This document shows positions 17,520 to 26,426 of a stretch of 64,000 nt of DNA, piece after piece. A model generated the notes under the pieces. That model was not told where the DNA came from. It made no database searches and worked only from the letters and a program-made list of their open reading frames with translations. The translations under genes and the position numbers were made by a program. Numbering within the stretch: position 1 is the first letter of the stretch; each line of letters opens with the position of its first letter. This stretch comes from Microbacterium sp. C5A9 (GTDB lineage: Bacteria > Actinomycetota > Actinomycetes > Actinomycetales > Microbacteriaceae). Location: assembly GCF_022627955.1 (NCBI RefSeq), contig NZ_JABXGD010000004.1, positions 283,025-347,024 on the forward strand, in the 5' to 3' direction.

Positions 17520-18293
17520 TCAGGAGCGGTACAGCACCGGCATGGATTCGAGCAGCTTCCGCGTGTAGGGATGCTCCGGCGCGTTCATGACCTGCTCGCC
17601 GGTCCCCTCCTCGACGACCTTGCCCTGATGCATCACCGCGACCCTATGGGCGATGTGATGCACGACCGACAGGTTGTGGGTGATGAAGAGGTAGGTGACG
17701 CCGGTGTCCTTCTGCAGCTGGACGAGCAGGTTGAGCACCTGCGCCTGCACCGAGACGTCCAGCGCCGAGGTCGGCTCGTCGAGCACCACGAACTCCGGTT
17801 CCGCGGCCATGGCCCGCGCTATCGCGATGCGCTGGCGCTGCCCGCCCGAGAACTCATGCGGGTAGCGTCCGGCGGAGTCCATGGGCAGACCGACGCGATC
17901 GAGCGAGTCCGCGATCCGTCGACGGCGCTCCTTCTGGCCGAGGCCCGCGGCGACGAGGGGTTCCGAGATCGATCTGGCGACGGTGAAGCGCGGATCGAGA
18001 GAGTCGTTCGGATCCTGGAAGACCATCTGGATCCGGCGGCGGTGACGACGCAGGGCACCGCCTCGCAGGTCGGTGACGTCGGCACCGTCGAATCCGATGG
18101 TGCCGTGGGTGGGCTTGCGCATGAGCAGGATCGCCCGGGCGAGCGTGCTCTTCCCCGAGCCGGATTCGCCGACCAGGCCGAGGGTCTCGCCGCGGGGCAC
18201 GGTGAGACTCACGTCGTCGAGCGCGGTCATGGCGTTGTCGCCGTGACCGAACCGCTGGGTCACGTTCCTCACCTGCAGCACCTCGTCGGTCAT
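17520..18293 (-). CDS. Dipeptide/oligopeptide ABC transporter ATP-binding protein (DppF type)
   Basis: A 257-residue ABC ATPase with Walker A GESGSGKST, Q-loop MVFQDPNDSLDPRF, signature FSGGQRQR and Walker B FVVLDEPTSALD. The C-terminal EGTGEQVMNAPEHPYTRKLL is the OppF/DppF-type tail. Its start overlaps the preceding ATPase stop by 4 bp. Together with the DppD-type ATPase it should energise the two permeases encoded upstream. Confidence 0.9.
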   Translation of the reverse strand: MTDEVLQVRNVTQRFGHGDNAMTALDDVSLTVPRGETLGLVGESGSGKSTLARAILLMRKPTHGTIGFDGADVTDLRGGALRRHRRRIQMVFQDPNDSLDPRFTVARSISEPLVAAGLGQKERRRRIADSLDRVGLPMDSAGRYPHEFSGGQRQRIAIARAMAAEPEFVVLDEPTSALDVSVQAQVLNLLVQLQKDTGVTYLFITHNLSVVHHIAHRVAVMHQGKVVEEGTGEQVMNAPEHPYTRKLLESMPVLYRS

Positions 18294-19159
18294 GATGCCT
18301 CCTCCAGCACGGCCGGCACCTCGGCGAAGTCGTTCACCGCAGGGATCACGGCGAGCGGCGAGCGCACGGGGACGGACGGTCGCGGGATGCTCTCGAGCAG
18401 GGCCTTCGTGTACGGATGCTGTGGATCCTCGAGCACTCGACGGGCGGTGCCGGTCTCGACGACCCTCCCCCGGTACATGACGGCGACGCGCTCGCAGAGC
18501 TGGCCGATGACGCCGAGGTCGTGACTGATGAACAGCACCCCCATCCCGGTCTCGTCTCGAAGGCTCCTGATCAGATCGAGGATCTGGGCCTGTACCGTCA
18601 CATCGAGCGCCGTCGTGGGCTCGTCCGCGACCAGCAGATCAGGGCCTGCGGCGACGGCGATGGCGATGACGACGCGCTGCCGCTGCCCACCCGACAGTTG
18701 ATGGGGGTAGTAGTCGAGTCGCTTCTCGGCATCCGGCATCTGCACGAGGCGCAGGATCTCGAGGGCCCGTGCCCGCGCCTGCTTCTTGTCCGCCTTGCCG
18801 TGGATCTGCAGCACTTCGGCGATCTGAGGGCCGATGCGCATGCAGGGGTTGAGAGCCGACATCGGCTCCTGGAAGACCATGGATGCCTTCAGGCCGCGCA
18901 CCTGACCCCAGTCGAGCTCGGTCGCGCCCTTCATGTCGGACCCTGCGATCTCCATCGTCGACGCGGCGACTCGCGCGGAGTCGGGCAGGAGCCCCATCAT
19001 CGCCAGCGCGATGCTCGACTTGCCGCTGCCCGATTCGCCGATCACTCCGACGATCTCGCCCTTGCGGACCCGTAGCGAGACCCCCGACACCGAGGGCGGC
19101 GCTGTGCCGTAGGCGATGCTGAGGTCTTCGACGCGGAGTGCGTCTGTGGCATCGATCAT
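18290..19159 (-). CDS. Dipeptide/oligopeptide ABC transporter ATP-binding protein (DppD type)
   Basis: A 289-residue ABC ATPase with Walker A GESGSGKSS, signature LSGGQRQR, Walker B LLVADEPTTALD and the DppD-type end RRVLEDPQHPYTKALLESIP. The ATG at 19159 is preferred over a start 84 bp upstream, whose extra residues look like read-through of the intergenic hairpin region. It follows the binding-protein gene after a 106-bp gap holding a strong hairpin, so it is probably made in lower amount than the binding protein. Confidence 0.9.
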   Translation of the reverse strand: MIDATDALRVEDLSIAYGTAPPSVSGVSLRVRKGEIVGVIGESGSGKSSIALAMMGLLPDSARVAASTMEIAGSDMKGATELDWGQVRGLKASMVFQEPMSALNPCMRIGPQIAEVLQIHGKADKKQARARALEILRLVQMPDAEKRLDYYPHQLSGGQRQRVVIAIAVAAGPDLLVADEPTTALDVTVQAQILDLIRSLRDETGMGVLFISHDLGVIGQLCERVAVMYRGRVVETGTARRVLEDPQHPYTKALLESIPRPSVPVRSPLAVIPAVNDFAEVPAVLEEAS

Positions 19160-19211
19160 TCGCGACTCGACTTTCTTCTGTCGGGGGTGAGGAGGAATAC
19201 GAGGAGTGGCG

Positions 19212-19259
19212 GCCCGGACGCCTCCGGCGAGAGCATGCTCCACCGGAAGGCGCCCGGGC
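19212..19259 (-). terminator. Hairpin between binding-protein and ATPase genes
   Basis: The arms 19212-19227 (GCCCGGACGCCTCCGG) and 19243-19259 (CCGGAAGGCGCCCGGGC) form a long GC-rich stem with small mismatches, starting 7 bp after the substrate-binding gene ends. The loop contains a further GAGCATGCTC palindrome. No U-tract follows. Such hairpins commonly act as partial terminators or 3' mRNA stabilisers that raise binding-protein over ATPase expression. Confidence 0.6.
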
Positions 19260-19265
19260 GGGACG

Positions 19266-20840
19266 TCACTGCGAGAGCCAGGCCCGGTCGAGAGCGGAGC
19301 GCGAGTAGAACGCGTCGTTCTCGTAGCCGTGCAGCTTGTTCGCGTCCCAGACCTCGAAGTAGACCGGAACTGCGGCCGGCACGACCTCGAGGACCTGTTC
19401 GGCGGTCTCCGTGGCGAGCTGATCCACGAGGTCGGCGTACTCCTCCGGTGAGGTCGCCGCCTTCGCCTGCTGGAGCAGGGTGCGGGCCTTCTCGGCGTCG
19501 GGGTTGCCGTCCCAGTGGTTGTACACGCCGCCCTCGAGCAGCACCGGCTCCAGGTAGAACACGGCCGAGGCGCGGGGGCTGCCGGGGATGGCGACCAGGT
19601 CGGTCCACGATTCGCCGGTCGTGAAGATCGGCGAGATCTCGGCGAGCGGCGTCGCCTTGAGGTTCAGAGTGATCCCCGCCTCGGCCAGCTGCTGCTGCAT
19701 CATCTCGTAGACGGGGTGGTGAGCCGCAGCGACGTCGCCCATATAGCTGAGCGTGATCTCCGGACTCGGCTCACCGGCTTCCTCCAGCAGACGCTTCGCC
19801 TCATCGAGATCACGCGTGTAGTACGGCAGATCCGCGGTGTCGGGAGCGCCCGGATCACCGGCCGGCGGCACGAAGGAGACGCCGGCATTGCCGAGCATCG
19901 CGGTGTCGACGAGCGCCTGCCGGTCGAGGGCGAGCGAGAACGCCCGGCGCACGTTCACGTCTGCGAGCGGTCCCTCCTCGGGGTTGATGTAGATCGCGAG
20001 GTTCTGACGGAACGCGGCGTCACCGAGCGTGAAGCCCGAGCTCGCCGCCTGCTGGGCGAGGCTCCCGTCGATGAACGACGCTGCCTGCACGCTGCCCTGC
20101 TGCACCGCGGCGAGCAGGGTGTTCTCGTCGGGGTACAGCTCGAAGACGATCTTGTCGAGGGAGGGCTCGTCGCCCCAGTAGTCCTCGTTCTTCTCCATCG
20201 TGATCGAGACGCCCTGGTTCCACTCGGTGACCTGGTAGGCACCGGTGCCGGCCGTCGTGGTCTGGCGTTCCTCTTCCGTGGCGGTGCCGTAGCCCTCCTC
20301 GCTGACGATGAAGAAGGTCTGGCGTGCCGAGACGGCATCGAGGAACGTGCCGTCCGGCTGGCTGAAGCGGAACGTCACCTCGTGGTCCCCGGTGGCCTCC
20401 ACGCTCTCCATGCTGCTGAGGTAGGTGGCATTCGAACCGCCGTCGGCCCGAGTCTCGAAGGAGTACACCACATCGCCCGCGTCGAAGGGGCTCCCGTCCG
20501 AGAACGTCACGTCATCGCGGAGCTGGAACACCCAGGTGAGCTCGTCCGGCTGATCCCACTCGGTCGCGAGCGCCGGTTCGACGGTGCCGTCGTCGTCGCG
20601 GGTGAGCAGCGTGTCGTAAGCGATCGAGTCGATCACCTCCGCGGCGATGGCCGAGGCGACCATCGGATCGATGCCTCCGGCCGAGGGCTCGGCGGGCACA
20701 CCCCAGGTGAGGGTTCCGCCCGCGACGGGCTCCCCCGCATCCTGCTCTCCGGTGCCGGCGCCGCCGCCGGATGTGCATCCGGCGATCGCCAGGGTCACGA
20801 CGGCGAGCGCCGCCGCCCCTGCCCAGTGTCGTCTGTTCAT
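19266..20840 (-). CDS. Peptide-type ABC transporter substrate-binding lipoprotein
   Basis: A 524-residue family 5 solute-binding lipoprotein. The signal peptide ends in LAIAGC (lipobox, Cys22), followed by a Gly-rich linker. Typical family segments include GGTLTWGVPAEPSAGGIDPM, WVFQLRDDVTFSDGSPFDAGDVVYSFE and the C-terminal EEVPAAVPVYFEVWD-like region. Its start overlaps the DppC-type permease stop by 4 bp. The ligand is unknown; the neighbouring sarcosine-oxidase-like enzyme makes an N-methylated or secondary-amine amino compound plausible. Confidence 0.9.
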   Translation of the reverse strand: MNRRHWAGAAALAVVTLAIAGCTSGGGAGTGEQDAGEPVAGGTLTWGVPAEPSAGGIDPMVASAIAAEVIDSIAYDTLLTRDDDGTVEPALATEWDQPDELTWVFQLRDDVTFSDGSPFDAGDVVYSFETRADGGSNATYLSSMESVEATGDHEVTFRFSQPDGTFLDAVSARQTFFIVSEEGYGTATEEERQTTTAGTGAYQVTEWNQGVSITMEKNEDYWGDEPSLDKIVFELYPDENTLLAAVQQGSVQAASFIDGSLAQQAASSGFTLGDAAFRQNLAIYINPEEGPLADVNVRRAFSLALDRQALVDTAMLGNAGVSFVPPAGDPGAPDTADLPYYTRDLDEAKRLLEEAGEPSPEITLSYMGDVAAAHHPVYEMMQQQLAEAGITLNLKATPLAEISPIFTTGESWTDLVAIPGSPRASAVFYLEPVLLEGGVYNHWDGNPDAEKARTLLQQAKAATSPEEYADLVDQLATETAEQVLEVVPAAVPVYFEVWDANKLHGYENDAFYSRSALDRAWLSQ

Positions 20841-21802
20841 GAGGGCCTCTTCTCCGTTCGGGTGTGCTGCGTGGATGTCGTGGTGCGGTCGGGAGTCGGC
20901 TCACCGCCGCGGCGCTGCGCACGCCGCCCCAGTGAGAAGGCGGGTTCGCGGCGTGGGGCGAGGTAGTCCTGCATGCCGTCGGCGAGCAGGTTCCAGGCCG
21001 CGGACAGGAGGATGATCACCAGCGACGGCAGGATGATCAGCAGAGGCTGCATCTGCATGAAGCGCGTGAACTCGCTGATCATTCGGCCTGCCGACGGCTC
21101 GGGAGCCTGGACGCCCTGTCCGAGGTAGCTCAGCGCGGCCTCGATCAGCACGACCTGCGATGCGACCGAGGCGAACTGCACGAACAGCGGCGTCAGCACG
21201 TTGGGCAGCAGATGCTCGATGATCACTCGGGTCGGACGGACTCCGCTGAGCGTCGCAGCGAGCACGAAGTCGCGCTCTCGGAGGGCGATCACCGGAGCTC
21301 GCATCACCCGAGCGAAACCCGGAGCGAACACGAGCCCGAGGGCGAGGATCAGAGGCCATGGCCCGTTGCCGATCACGACGCCGACGACGAGGGCGACGAG
21401 GATCGCCGGCAGCGCGAGGATCGCATCGACCACGCGCATGATGACCGAGTCGACCCATCCACCGACGTAGCCGGCGACCAGCCCGAAGAACGTGCCGATC
21501 ACCGCGCCGAGCAGAGCCGCCGCACCCGAGATGATCAGGCTCGTCCTCGCGGCGAGTGCGAGCCGGGTGAACGTGTCGCGCCCCAGGTTGTCGGTGCCGA
21601 GCAGGTGCTCGAGGCTCGGGGGTGCGAAGGCCGGTCCCGACGCCACGAACGGATCGTACGGCGGCCAGAGCGACATCCACCCGGCGACGATCAGGATGAT
21701 GCCGAGGATGCTCGCTCCGCTCCAGAACGCGGGACCGAGTCGACGACGGGCCGGACGACTGCCGGTGACCTTGGCGAGGGCGAGTTCTCTTGTGACGGTC
21801 AT
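20837..21802 (-). CDS. Dipeptide-type ABC transporter permease (DppC type)
   Basis: A 321-residue inner-membrane permease with about six hydrophobic segments and the cytoplasmic EAA loop (EAALSYLGQGVQAPEPSAGRMI). The N-terminal half contains the DppC-type LLGTDNLGRDTFTRL motif, and the C-terminal charged tail is long. Start and stop both overlap the neighbouring transporter genes by 4 bp, so the importer subunits are translationally coupled. Confidence 0.9.
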   Translation of the reverse strand: MTVTRELALAKVTGSRPARRRLGPAFWSGASILGIILIVAGWMSLWPPYDPFVASGPAFAPPSLEHLLGTDNLGRDTFTRLALAARTSLIISGAAALLGAVIGTFFGLVAGYVGGWVDSVIMRVVDAILALPAILVALVVGVVIGNGPWPLILALGLVFAPGFARVMRAPVIALRERDFVLAATLSGVRPTRVIIEHLLPNVLTPLFVQFASVASQVVLIEAALSYLGQGVQAPEPSAGRMISEFTRFMQMQPLLIILPSLVIILLSAAWNLLADGMQDYLAPRREPAFSLGRRAQRRGGEPTPDRTTTSTQHTRTEKRPS

Positions 21803-22749
21803 CGCGTGTGCACCCTCACTCGGGGATCGATCAGCGGATAGAGCAGGTCGACGACGAAGTTGATGACGACGTAGACGACGCCGATCAGCAGCACGGTGGC
21901 CTGGATGATCGGATAGTCGGATGAACGGATGCCGGTGAGCAGCAGGGAGCCCATGCCGGGCAGCGAGAAGACGGCCTCGATGACGACGGTTCCTCCCACC
22001 AGCGCCGCGAGTTCGATGCCGATCACGGTCATCACCGGGATGAGTGCGTTGCGCAGGGCATGACGCCCGACCAGTCGGCGGGGCGAGGCGCCCTTCGCCC
22101 GAGCCGTGCGCACGAAGTCCTGGCCGAGGGTGTCGAGCAGGGTGCCGCGCGTGTACCGGGCGATGATCGCGGCGAGCACGATCCCGATGAGCAGAGCGGG
22201 CAGGATGAGCACCCCGATCGCGCGCAGCGGGTCGCCGGCCGCCCCCGAGTATCCGACGAGCGGCAGTCGCAGCGTCAGCGAGTTGACGAGGATCAGCACC
22301 GTTCCGAGGACGAACGGCGGTGTCGCCAGCAGCACGAACGACATGCCTCGCACGACGTTGTCGGGGGCGCGACGCCAGCGGGTCGCCGCGAGCACTCCCG
22401 CCGGGATGCCGAGGGCGGTGCCGAAGAGCGTCGCCATCACGGCGAGGGTGAGACTGAGCGGCAGTCGTGTCGCGATGAGGTCCGACACCTCACCGGGCAC
22501 CGTGATGGCTCGGCCGAAATCACCCTGCACCACGCCGAGCAGCCAGACGAAGTACTGCGTGATCCACGGCTGATCGAGGCCCAGCTCGGTGCGCAGCGCC
22601 GCGAGCTTCGCGGGATCGGGGTTCGCGGGGTCCGCGAACGCCGCCAGCGGGTCGCCGGGGATGATCCGCACCATCGAGAACACCAGGATCGACAGGACGA
22701 AGAGCACGAACAGCGACGAGAGCACTCGCTGGAGGATGTATCGGGTCAC
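21799..22749 (-). CDS. Dipeptide-type ABC transporter permease (DppB type)
   Basis: A 316-residue permease beginning with the DppB-type sequence YILQRVLSSLFVLFVLSILVF and MVRIIPGDP. It has six predicted membrane segments and the EAA-type loop FVRTARAKGASPRRLVGRHALRNALIP. It lies 13 bp after the oxidase gene, so oxidase, permeases, binding protein, ATPases and cupin appear to be one operon. Confidence 0.9.
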   Translation of the reverse strand: MTRYILQRVLSSLFVLFVLSILVFSMVRIIPGDPLAAFADPANPDPAKLAALRTELGLDQPWITQYFVWLLGVVQGDFGRAITVPGEVSDLIATRLPLSLTLAVMATLFGTALGIPAGVLAATRWRRAPDNVVRGMSFVLLATPPFVLGTVLILVNSLTLRLPLVGYSGAAGDPLRAIGVLILPALLIGIVLAAIIARYTRGTLLDTLGQDFVRTARAKGASPRRLVGRHALRNALIPVMTVIGIELAALVGGTVVIEAVFSLPGMGSLLLTGIRSSDYPIIQATVLLIGVVYVVINFVVDLLYPLIDPRVRVHTR

Positions 22750-22762
22750 CGTCGCCTCCCGA

Positions 22763-23890
22763 TCAGACGAGCATGGAGTCGGCGGCCGCGAACTCGCTCA
22801 GATCGTCGGTCGACTCCCCGTCGAGGGCGAGCTCGGCGAGGACGCGGCCGAGTGCGGGGGTGAACTTGAAGCCGTGCCCCGCAGCGAGGCCCACGATGAT
22901 GTCGGGATGCTGGGGCAGTGCGCTGAGCACGAAACGGCGATCCTTGGTGAGCGCGTACTGACAGGTGACGGTCCGCAGCTCCGGGCCTGCTCCCGGGATG
23001 ACGCCGTGCATGAACCGGGTGAGCTGCTCGATGAGTTCCGGGGCGGGGACGAACGACCGGGCCTGCGGAGTCATCCGGTTCTCCGACACGTCGCGTGCCG
23101 CTTTGATCGTCGGCTCGCCGTAGGTGGGGAATCCGTAGTAGCACTCGTGGTCCTCCCAGATCCAGACCGGGAACACCGCGCGGTCGTAGTCCTCCGGTTC
23201 GGCAGGGCGGAAGTAGCTCACCTGCTCCTGCATGATGTCGAGAGGGATCGTCGCACCCAGCGGGTCGAGCAGGCTGTTGGTCCAGGCATCCGTCGCGAGG
23301 ATCACCTTTCCGGCGCGGATGTCGCCGTTCGCGGTGTGCACGATCACCCCGTCGCCGTCCGGGGTGAGGCTCTCGACCGGTGTGCGGTCGCGGATGTCGG
23401 CCCCGTGCACGCGGGCGCGCATCTGCAGCGTGGCGACGGTGCGCGAGGCATGGGCGATCCCGGTGTCGGCGGTGTAGACGGTCTCGACGTTCTCGGGCAC
23501 CCGGAACTGCGGCCAGCGCGAATGCACCTCGTCGGGCGAGAGCAGCTCGTGCTCGACCCCGCACTCGGTGAGCGCGGCGGTGAAATCCGACGCCGAGTAC
23601 GGACCGTCGGTCGGCAGCAGGATCACGCCGCCCGTGATGGTCAGCAGACGCTCTCCGGATTCCTGCTCGAGGTCGGCCCAGTCGCGGTACGCGGACTGGG
23701 CGAGACGCACGTAGGCGCTGGAGCCGTAGGAGGTGCGCACGATGCGCGACGTGTCGTGCGAGGCGCCTCGTACGTGCCCGAGCTCGTACTGCTCGAGCGC
23801 GACCACCTTCGCTCCGCGACGGGCCAGGTGGTAGGTGGCTGCGCTGCCGAGCGCTCCCATCCCGACGACTGCGACCTCGAACGACTCCAT
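22763..23890 (-). CDS. Sarcosine oxidase / N-methyltryptophan oxidase-like FAD enzyme
   Basis: A 375-residue monomeric sarcosine oxidase (MSOX/SolA) family flavoprotein. The FAD-binding GMGALGSAATYHLARRG starts at residue 10, and the family's SRIVRTSYG segment is present. Cys310 in VTCQYALTKD sits where MSOX carries the cysteine that links covalently to FAD. GLAAGHGFKFTPALG near the C-terminus matches the active-site block. The expected reaction is oxidation of an N-methyl or cyclic secondary amino acid to an imine with hydrogen peroxide. It heads the operon for a dipeptide-type importer. Confidence 0.87.
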   Translation of the reverse strand: MESFEVAVVGMGALGSAATYHLARRGAKVVALEQYELGHVRGASHDTSRIVRTSYGSSAYVRLAQSAYRDWADLEQESGERLLTITGGVILLPTDGPYSASDFTAALTECGVEHELLSPDEVHSRWPQFRVPENVETVYTADTGIAHASRTVATLQMRARVHGADIRDRTPVESLTPDGDGVIVHTANGDIRAGKVILATDAWTNSLLDPLGATIPLDIMQEQVSYFRPAEPEDYDRAVFPVWIWEDHECYYGFPTYGEPTIKAARDVSENRMTPQARSFVPAPELIEQLTRFMHGVIPGAGPELRTVTCQYALTKDRRFVLSALPQHPDIIVGLAAGHGFKFTPALGRVLAELALDGESTDDLSEFAAADSMLV

Positions 23891-23944
23891 GATGCTCCGT
23901 CTCTGACGCGACCGGTGCAGCCCACCGACCTGTTGTCGTTCAGT

Positions 23945-23987
23945 GTGCGGCTCGCCGCACGGCCGCGACTATGGGCCGATGTCCCAT
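23945..23987. promoter_or_regulatory. Inverted repeats upstream of the oxidase operon
   Basis: Two small dyads lie 55-97 bp upstream of the oxidase start: GTGCGG-CTCG-CCGCAC (23945-23960) and ATGGG-CCGATGT-CCCAT (23971-23987). They are the only clear symmetric elements in the 192 bp between the oxidase start and the hairpin at 24083, and could hold a promoter/operator for the leftward operon. No convincing -10/-35 pair was identified. Low confidence. Confidence 0.25.
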
Positions 23988-24082
23988 GTTGTGCGCGCAG
24001 GAATGTGCGTTCGATACGCGCAGAACGGCAATGTGTCACGAAGAAGTGGACGAGGTTTCCCCCGCGTTTCCGATCGCACGAC

Positions 24083-24116
24083 GAAGCCCCCGCACGCTGT
24101 CGCGTGCGGGGGCTTC
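24083..24116 (-). terminator. Strong hairpin terminator of the MFS operon
   Basis: A perfect 15-bp stem (GAAGCCCCCGCACGC and its complement) around a TGTC loop lies 49 bp beyond the stop of the leftward MFS gene. There is no U-tract on the minus strand, which is common in actinobacteria. It separates this operon from the oxidase operon further left. Confidence 0.8.
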
Positions 24117-24164
24117 GCCGGTCTCGTGTCCCGTCGACGAGTTCGGGGACGATGCAGCGGGGGA

Positions 24165-25472
24165 CTACTTCGAGACGAGCTCCGAGGGAAGGTCCTTCGC
24201 CGTCGAGATCGCGCGGTGCTGCCGCACGGTCATGGTGAGGATCGCGCCGACGATCATGATGCCGCCGGTGATGTAGAGCGCGATCGTCGCGACGCCGGTG
24301 GTGTCCTTCACGAAGCCGATCAGGTACGGGGCGGCGAAGCCGGCGAGGTTTCCGGTCGAGTTGATGAGTGCGATGCCTCCGGCGAGCGCGGTGCCGGCGA
24401 GCATCGAGGTCTGGAAGCTCCAGAAGATCGCGGGGATCGACAGTGCTCCGGCGTTCGCGAGGCAGAGTCCGATGATGCCCCAGACCGGATCGGTGCCCGC
24501 GATGATGCAGATCGCGAAGCCGGTGGCGCTGAGCAGGAAGGCCGCGGCGATGAACCGGCGGCGCTCCCCCGCCCGGTCCGAGAGGAAGCCGAAGGTCACC
24601 ATCGACACGATCGCCGCGAGGCTCGGCAGCGCGCTGAGGAACCCGATCTGCACGGTGTCGGTGATGCCGAGGTCGCCGATGAGCGTGGGCAGCCAGAAAC
24701 TGATCCCGTAGAGGGCGAAGTTGTACGAGAAGTACACGGCGGTGAGCAGCCAGATCAGCTTGCTCGTGAAGACCTTGCGCAGCGGGGTCTCGGCTTCGTC
24801 GACGCGCTCGGCGGCGAGCAGGGCGCCGAGGCGATCGCGCTCGGGTTCGGTGAGCCAGGTGACGGTGCGGTAGTCCTCCTGCAGGCAGAACAGGATGACG
24901 ATGCCGAGCACCACGGTCGGGATCGCCTCGATGACGAACAGCCACTGCCAGCCCGCGTGGCCCCAGACGCCGTCCATGCCGCTGAGGATGAAGCCGGAGA
25001 CCGGGCCTCCGATCAGGCCGGACGACGCGAGGGCGATGTAGAAGATGCCCCAGGCGCGACCACGTCGGCTGGCCGGGAACCAGTGCGCCATGTAGAAGAG
25101 GATGCCGGGGATGAAGCCGGCCTCGGCGACACCCAGGAGGAAGCGCAGCAGGTAGAACATCCACTCGCTGTCGACGATGAACATGAGCCCCGAGATGAGA
25201 CCCCAGGTGATCATGATGCGCGCGATCCAGCGGCGGGCGCCGACCTTGGCGAGGATGAGGTTCGAGGGGATCTCGAAGATGAAATATCCGATGAAGAACA
25301 GGCCGGCGCCGAGGCCGTAGACCACGTTCGAGAAGCCGAGGTCGGCGCTCATGGTCGCCTGCGCGTAGCCGATGTTCACGCGGTCGAGGTAGGAGAGGAA
25401 GAAGCCGAGCATCGCGAGCGGGAGCACGCGCAGCATCACCTTCCGGAAGAGCTTGTCGTCGTTGACGGTCAT
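24165..25472 (-). CDS. MFS transporter, anion:cation symporter family
   Basis: A 435-residue, 12-helix MFS protein. The first helix block LPLAMLGFFLSYLDRVNIGYAQATM and FFIGYFIFEIPSNLILAKVGARRWIARIMITWG are typical of the ACS family (phthalate, tartrate, sugar-acid symporters). It follows an amidohydrolase after 21 bp and ends the leftward acid-sugar operon. It probably imports an organic or sugar acid. A second, less similar MFS transporter in the same operon suggests two substrates, or import of both acid and lactone. Confidence 0.88.
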   Translation of the reverse strand: MTVNDDKLFRKVMLRVLPLAMLGFFLSYLDRVNIGYAQATMSADLGFSNVVYGLGAGLFFIGYFIFEIPSNLILAKVGARRWIARIMITWGLISGLMFIVDSEWMFYLLRFLLGVAEAGFIPGILFYMAHWFPASRRGRAWGIFYIALASSGLIGGPVSGFILSGMDGVWGHAGWQWLFVIEAIPTVVLGIVILFCLQEDYRTVTWLTEPERDRLGALLAAERVDEAETPLRKVFTSKLIWLLTAVYFSYNFALYGISFWLPTLIGDLGITDTVQIGFLSALPSLAAIVSMVTFGFLSDRAGERRRFIAAAFLLSATGFAICIIAGTDPVWGIIGLCLANAGALSIPAIFWSFQTSMLAGTALAGGIALINSTGNLAGFAAPYLIGFVKDTTGVATIALYITGGIMIVGAILTMTVRQHRAISTAKDLPSELVSK

Positions 25473-25493
25473 GGGGGGGTCCTTGGTCTTGTG

Positions 25494-26426
25494 TCAGGAG
25501 GAGGGGTCGGGAAGGGGGCGGGGCGCGTACACGCGCTGGGCGGTGTCATGGAAGACCGCTCGCTGGGCGTCGGCGTCGAAGGTCGAGAGGATCTCCCGGT
25601 ACCCGTCGACGAGACCCGGATAGTCGATGAACATGCCGTCGACGGGGAAGTTGCTGCCGAACATCACCCGCTCCGCACCGAACACGTGCACGAGGGTCTC
25701 GATCGGGCCGCGGTTCGCCTGCACGGTCCAGGGCGTTCCGGCGACGCAGAGCCCTGAGGCCTTGATCACGACGTTCGGCGCCTCGGCGATCCGCTCGAGG
25801 GCGGCGCGCCATGCGGCCACGGTCTCGTCGTCGCGGTCCGCGAGGACTCCCGCGTGGTCGATCACCAGGGTGGTCTCGGGGACGTCGTCGGCGAGGCGAC
25901 GAGCCTCGTCGAGGTTCCACCACGGGGTCTGCAGGTCGAAGTGCAGGCCGTGCCCGGCGAGGCGCGCATAGCCGTCGCGCCAGGCGTCGTCGCTCAGCAG
26001 CGATCGCACGCCCGCCGCGGCCTCGGCGGGCGATGCCGCCCCACCCGGCTTGTGGCGCACGCTCTTCACGGTCGGCACCGCGGCGAGTTCGGCGAGCCGA
26101 TCAGCGGCATCCGGAGCATCCAGCCACGCCTGCGCGACCATCGACCCCGGCACGCCCGACTCCTCGCGATACCTCTCGACCGCGCGCACCTCGTCGAGGC
26201 CCTCGCCCGGCACCCACTCCGCCTCCATGTACACCGAGGCGATGACGCCGGTGCCCGCGATGTCGCGCAGGTAGTCGGCGGGCAGGTAGTCGCGTTTGAT
26301 GGGCTCGTAGTCGCCGTAGCGGTGCGCGACCCGCGCACCGGGAGCGAGCCAGGGGTGACGCCCGAGATCGAGATCCCACACGTGGTGGTGGGAGTCGATG
26401 ATCGGCCCGTCGTAGAGCTCAGGCAT
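25494..26426 (-). CDS. Lactonase-like amidohydrolase (amidohydrolase_2)
   Basis: A 310-residue TIM-barrel amidohydrolase of the L-fuconolactonase/2-pyrone-4,6-dicarboxylate lactonase group. The N-terminal metal site is IDSHHHVWDLDLGRHPWL (His13-15), LVIDHAG contributes another ligand, and MFGSNFPVDG holds the C-terminal catalytic aspartate region. It overlaps the preceding MFS gene by 8 bp. The family opens sugar lactones, fitting an acid-sugar pathway. A second homologue is two genes upstream. Confidence 0.85.
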   Translation of the reverse strand: MPELYDGPIIDSHHHVWDLDLGRHPWLAPGARVAHRYGDYEPIKRDYLPADYLRDIAGTGVIASVYMEAEWVPGEGLDEVRAVERYREESGVPGSMVAQAWLDAPDAADRLAELAAVPTVKSVRHKPGGAASPAEAAAGVRSLLSDDAWRDGYARLAGHGLHFDLQTPWWNLDEARRLADDVPETTLVIDHAGVLADRDDETVAAWRAALERIAEAPNVVIKASGLCVAGTPWTVQANRGPIETLVHVFGAERVMFGSNFPVDGMFIDYPGLVDGYREILSTFDADAQRAVFHDTAQRVYAPRPLPDPSS

